Shown here: positions 61,630-64,000 of the stretch, piece by piece
Position numbering within the stretch: position 1 is the stretch's first letter
How the letters are laid out: every line of letters begins with the position of its first letter
The notes under the pieces: generated by a model
What the model saw: the letters and a program-made list of their open reading frames with translations, nothing else
What the model was told of the DNA's origin: nothing
Database searches by the model: none
Assembly: GCA_021151765.1 (NCBI GenBank)
Contig: JAGKWR010000002.1
Location: 104,543 to 168,542, forward strand
DNA length: 64,000 nucleotides
Source of the DNA: Alphaproteobacteria bacterium
GTDB lineage: Bacteria > Pseudomonadota > Alphaproteobacteria > Rickettsiales > UBA1997
Reading direction: 5' to 3'
Made by a program: the position numbers and the translations under genes

Positions 61630-62742
61630 ATGCTTATTGGCATTCCTAAAGAAATTAAAGATCACGAATATCGTGTTGGCGCTACTCCGTCAGGTGTGCG
61701 TGAATTGGTCAATGCTGGCCATCAAGTTTTGGTGCAAACCAACGCCGGTGCAGCAATCGACTTTACTGACGAACAATATGTTGCTGCTGGCGCGACAATC
61801 GCTGCTGACGCACAAGAAGTTTACGGTAAAGCTGAAATGATTTTGAAAGTTAAAGAACCACAAAAATCTGAATGCGAAATCATCCGTAAAGGCCAAGTTA
61901 TTTTCTCATATTTGCACCTTGCTGCTGAACCACATTTGACTGAAATGTTGATGAAATCTGGTTGCGTTGCTGTTGCTTTTGAAACTGTAACTGCTGCTGA
62001 TCGTTCACTTCCGCTTCTTGCTCCGATGAGTGAAGTTGCTGGTAAACTTTCAATTCAAGCTGGCGCAAAAGCACTTGAAAAAGCTCAAGGCGGACGTGGT
62101 GTTCTTTTGGGCGGCGTTCCAGGTGTTGATCGCGCTAAAGTTACAATTCTTGGCGGCGGTGTTTCAGGAACTAACGCAGCAAAAGTTGCCATCGGTATGG
62201 GCGCGGAAGTTGTGATTTTAGACAAATCTTTGCCAAGAATCCGTTATTTGTGCGATATCTTCGGCAACTCTGCCAATGTTCTTTACGCTTCACTTGAAAA
62301 TATCGAGAAAAACGTAGTTGACGCTGACGTTGTTGTTGGCGCAGTTTTGATTCCGGGTGCTGCAGCTCCGAAATTGGTTTCTGCTGCAACTGTGAAAAAA
62401 ATGAAAAAAGGTGCTGTAATGGTTGATATTTCAATCGATCAAGGCGGCTGTTTTGAAACTTCAAAACCAACTTCACACTCAAATCCAACTTACATCCAAG
62501 ACGGTGTTGTGCATTATTGCGTTACTAACATGCCGGGTGCAGTTGCGAGAACTTCAACTCAAGCTTTGGAAAACTCAACTTTGCCATTCACTTTAGCATT
62601 GGCAAACAAAGGTTACAAAAAAGCTTTGCAAGACGATGTTCACTTGCTCAACGGCTTAAACGTGATTGACGGAAAAGTTACTTTCAAAGCTGTTGCTGAC
62701 GCTTTGGGTCACTCATACACTGAAGCTGCTAAAGCTTTGTAA
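61630..62742 (+). CDS. ald: Alanine dehydrogenase Ald
   Basis: Ald interconverts alanine and pyruvate plus ammonia with NAD. The start MLIGIPKEIKDHEYRVGATP at ATG 61630 is preceded by AAAGGAGAC; an in-frame ATG at 61561 lies within rsmG. It has the active-site stretch MILKVKEPQKSE, ISYLHL-like FSYLHLAAEP at ~94, the NAD motif ILGGGVSGTNAAKVAIGMGAEV split at ~170-191, and VDISIDQGGCFETSKPTSHS at ~267. The length of 370 residues is normal. Confidence 0.96.
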   Translation: MLIGIPKEIKDHEYRVGATPSGVRELVNAGHQVLVQTNAGAAIDFTDEQYVAAGATIAADAQEVYGKAEMILKVKEPQKSECEIIRKGQVIFSYLHLAAEPHLTEMLMKSGCVAVAFETVTAADRSLPLLAPMSEVAGKLSIQAGAKALEKAQGGRGVLLGGVPGVDRAKVTILGGGVSGTNAAKVAIGMGAEVVILDKSLPRIRYLCDIFGNSANVLYASLENIEKNVVDADVVVGAVLIPGAAAPKLVSAATVKKMKKGAVMVDISIDQGGCFETSKPTSHSNPTYIQDGVVHYCVTNMPGAVARTSTQALENSTLPFTLALANKGYKKALQDDVHLLNGLNVIDGKVTFKAVADALGHSYTEAAKAL

Positions 62743-62744
62743 AC

Positions 62745-62772
62745 AAAAAACCCTCTTTGAAAAAGAGGGTGG
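62745..62772. terminator. Hairpin after ald with reversed T tract
   Basis: CCCTCTTT (62751-62758) and AAAGAGGG (62762-62769) form a GC-containing stem. On the plus strand it is preceded by AAACAAAAAA and followed by GGCGCG, so the T tract lies on the minus strand. It may still end ald transcripts weakly, but by sequence it would terminate a minus-strand transcript. Confidence 0.5.
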
Positions 62773-62797
62773 CGCGCAAGCGCTGGGTGATTTAAGC

Positions 62798-62888
62798 GAG
62801 TTATGGGTAGTCAAAATAAAACTACCCGTAACTTACGTAAATCCTCCGTCACGCCAGATGGCGTGACACCTCCTTTTGCAAAGGAGGC
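62798..62888. repeat. Three consecutive hairpins between ald and rsmA
   Basis: Dyad A: GTTATGGGTAGT (62800-62811) with ACTACCCGTAAC (62821-62832), one mismatch. Dyad B: GTCACGCC (62848-62855) with GGCGTGAC (62860-62867), loop AGAT. Dyad C: CCTCCTTT (62869-62876) with AAAGGAGG (62880-62887), loop TGC. They are more GC-rich than other gaps and sit just before rsmA. Such sets resemble REP-like intergenic units. Confidence 0.8.
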
Positions 62889-62909
62889 AACAACCTCTCC
62901 TTTGGAAAA

Positions 62910-63743
62910 ATGACACTTCTTTCCACTTCAGAATTAATTAAAAAATACGGCCTTTTGGCCAAAAAATCTCTGGGTCAAAACTTCATTTTAGACAAAAATT
63001 TCACCGACAAAATCGCGCGCTGCGCCGGTGATTTAAGCAATTACGAAGTTTTAGAAATCGGCCCCGGCCCCGGAAGTTTAACGCGCTCAATACTCGACGC
63101 TAACCCACACCAACTTACAGTCGTAGAAATGGATGAACGCTGCATCGCAGCTTTGCAAGAAATGCAACAATTTTACGGTACGAAATTACAAATTATCCAA
63201 GGCGACGCGTTAAAATTCGACGAAACCAAAATCCTAACTTCTGATTCTTCGATCATAAATCCTAAATTAAAAATCATCGCCAACCTGCCCTACAACATCG
63301 GCACGGTTTTGATTTTCAAATGGCTAAAAAATGTCGATAAAATTGCTTCGATGCATTTGATGCTGCAAAAAGAAGTGGTGGAAAGAATCACCGCCAAAGT
63401 TGGCGATAATCACTATGGCAGGCTGGCCGTAATGGTGAATTTTTTGTGTGAAACGCGATTGGTTTTCACCGTCAGCAAATCAGTTTTTACGCCGCCACCA
63501 AAAGTTACGTCGGCAATTGTTGAAATTATTCCCCGCACCAAACCACTTGCCGATGTTGAATTTCACAAACTTGAACGCGTTGTCGCCGCAGCTTTCAACC
63601 AACGCCGAAAAATGATTAAATCTAGTCTCAAAGCAGTTTTTTCAAACAGCGAAGAAGTTCTAAAATCAGCCAACATCAACCCCGAACTGCGCCCCGAACA
63701 AATAAAAATAGAGCAATTCTGCCAACTGGCAAAATTGCTCTAA
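62910..63743 (+). CDS. rsmA: 16S rRNA dimethyladenosine transferase RsmA (KsgA)
   Basis: RsmA dimethylates two adjacent adenosines near the 3' end of 16S rRNA. The N terminus KKSLGQNFILDKNFTDKIA leads to the SAM motif VLEIGPGPGSLTRSIL at ~45-60; the catalytic motif ANLPYNIGTVLIFKWL is at ~127, and PPPKVTSAIVEIIPR at ~197. The length of 277 residues is normal. It follows the cluster of three hairpins. Confidence 0.96.
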   Translation: MTLLSTSELIKKYGLLAKKSLGQNFILDKNFTDKIARCAGDLSNYEVLEIGPGPGSLTRSILDANPHQLTVVEMDERCIAALQEMQQFYGTKLQIIQGDALKFDETKILTSDSSIINPKLKIIANLPYNIGTVLIFKWLKNVDKIASMHLMLQKEVVERITAKVGDNHYGRLAVMVNFLCETRLVFTVSKSVFTPPPKVTSAIVEIIPRTKPLADVEFHKLERVVAAAFNQRRKMIKSSLKAVFSNSEEVLKSANINPELRPEQIKIEQFCQLAKLL

Positions 63744-63757
63744 CCTAAAATCACACA

Positions 63758-63806
63758 GTAAAAGACCAGCTCTGCTAAACAGCAGAACTGATCTTTTTAC
63801 TTTTTA
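63758..63806. terminator. Terminator between rsmA and the partial minus-strand gene
   Basis: AAAGACCAGCTCTGCT (63761-63776) and AGCAGAACTGATCTTT (63781-63796) form a 16-bp stem with two C-A mismatches in the plus-strand RNA, which are G-U pairs in the minus-strand RNA. The T-rich tail CTTTTTACTTTTT follows on plus; a shorter T run exists on minus. It probably serves both genes. Confidence 0.8.
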
Positions 63807-64000
63807 GTGTTCCCTACCGCCGCGCTTACCTACATTTGCACCTTTAGGACTAACAGGATTATTCGCTGGTTGTTTATTATTTTCATTTTTATTGCCTTTA
63901 GCTGCTGCTGCTCTAGCGACTGCTACTCTAGCTGTTTTCTGTTCTGGTGATATAAGCGCTTCTTCTGCTGCTGCTCTAAGTCTAGCTGCTTCTTCTAATC
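63804..64000 (-). CDS. Partial gene, Ala-rich C terminus (cut by window edge)
   Basis: The minus strand from 64000 to the stop at 63804-63806 is open and encodes at least 65 residues ending GKRGGREH. The visible part begins with an alanine/glutamate helix (LEEAARLRAAAEEALI), continues with VAVARAAAAKGNKNENNK and ends in a Pro/Asn/Gly/Arg tail. This is likely a disordered C-terminal end of a larger helical protein; the family cannot be told. The terminator at 63758-63806 abuts its stop. Confidence 0.7.
   Translation of the reverse strand, partial: LEEAARLRAAAEEALISPEQKTARVAVARAAAAKGNKNENNKQPANNPVSPKGANVGKRGGREH

Overview
This window looks like part of the chromosome of an AT-rich alphaproteobacterium close to Rickettsiales. 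The main clues are the iscR - nifS-like - iscS - iscU - iscA - hscB - hscA order with two adjacent cysteine desulfurases, the alphaproteobacterial-type RpoH, FtsW and PleC/DivK-like proteins, an ankyrin protein, a small Rickettsiales-like outer-membrane barrel, and many short intergenic dyads. It is not a fully reduced parasite: argH, hisA, purH, thiG, split glycine decarboxylase, riboflavin synthase and a HisN-like phosphatase are all present and intact. The assignment is inference; no rRNA or phylogeny is available here.

Layout. 0-6.4 kb: a tRNA-Gly with its terminator and a 1960-residue cysteine-rich exported protein. 6.4-12.9 kb: queH, an unknown gene and a secreted asparaginase (coupled, minus strand), then mutM and a lipoprotein, ftsW, argH and a tiny LptM-like lipoprotein. 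12.9-14.5 kb: an accessory-looking two-gene cassette of unknown function. 14.5-22.4 kb: a long minus-strand block rpsB-tsf-pyrH-frr-uppS-cdsA-thiG-pgm-coaE (translation, envelope lipid precursors, cofactors). 22.8-31.9 kb: hisA, an ankyrin protein, gcvPA/gcvPB, two paralogous prepilin-like proteins with lectin-like C-terminal parts, rpoH and ribE. 32.0-35.2 kb: acpP, sppA and rpsA on minus. 35.4-42.9 kb: the Fe-S assembly operon behind a recognisable IscR box, followed by an unknown 512-residue protein. 43.0-54.5 kb: ppa, an unknown gene, a thiolase, a HisN-like phosphatase, an outer-membrane barrel with a coupled unknown partner, purH, cmk, a PleC/DivK-like two-component pair and an unusual PanE-like protein. 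54.5-64 kb: a U32-family tRNA hydroxylation protein, a persulfide-sensor operon (ArsR, rhodanese, TauE), a fused YejF-type ABC ATPase with a small coiled-coil protein, class I aldolase, rsmG, ald, rsmA and the tail of an alanine-rich gene cut by the window edge.

The most informative signals are: (1) a type 1 IscR site over the -35 of the isc operon; (2) an ArsR repressor with cysteines at exactly 41 and 107, as in SqrR, fused in operon with sulfur genes; (3) a family of intergenic heptad-periodic palindromes (GATTTAG / TAGGAGT units) that recurs at six or more places; (4) a 46-bp duplication of the 3' end of iscS around a hairpin-rich insert; (5) exported or host-facing candidates: the giant Cys-rich protein, the prepilin-lectin pair, the ankyrin protein, and a cassette protein ending in a PP1-docking-like motif. 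No CRISPR array, transposase, prophage or rRNA was seen.
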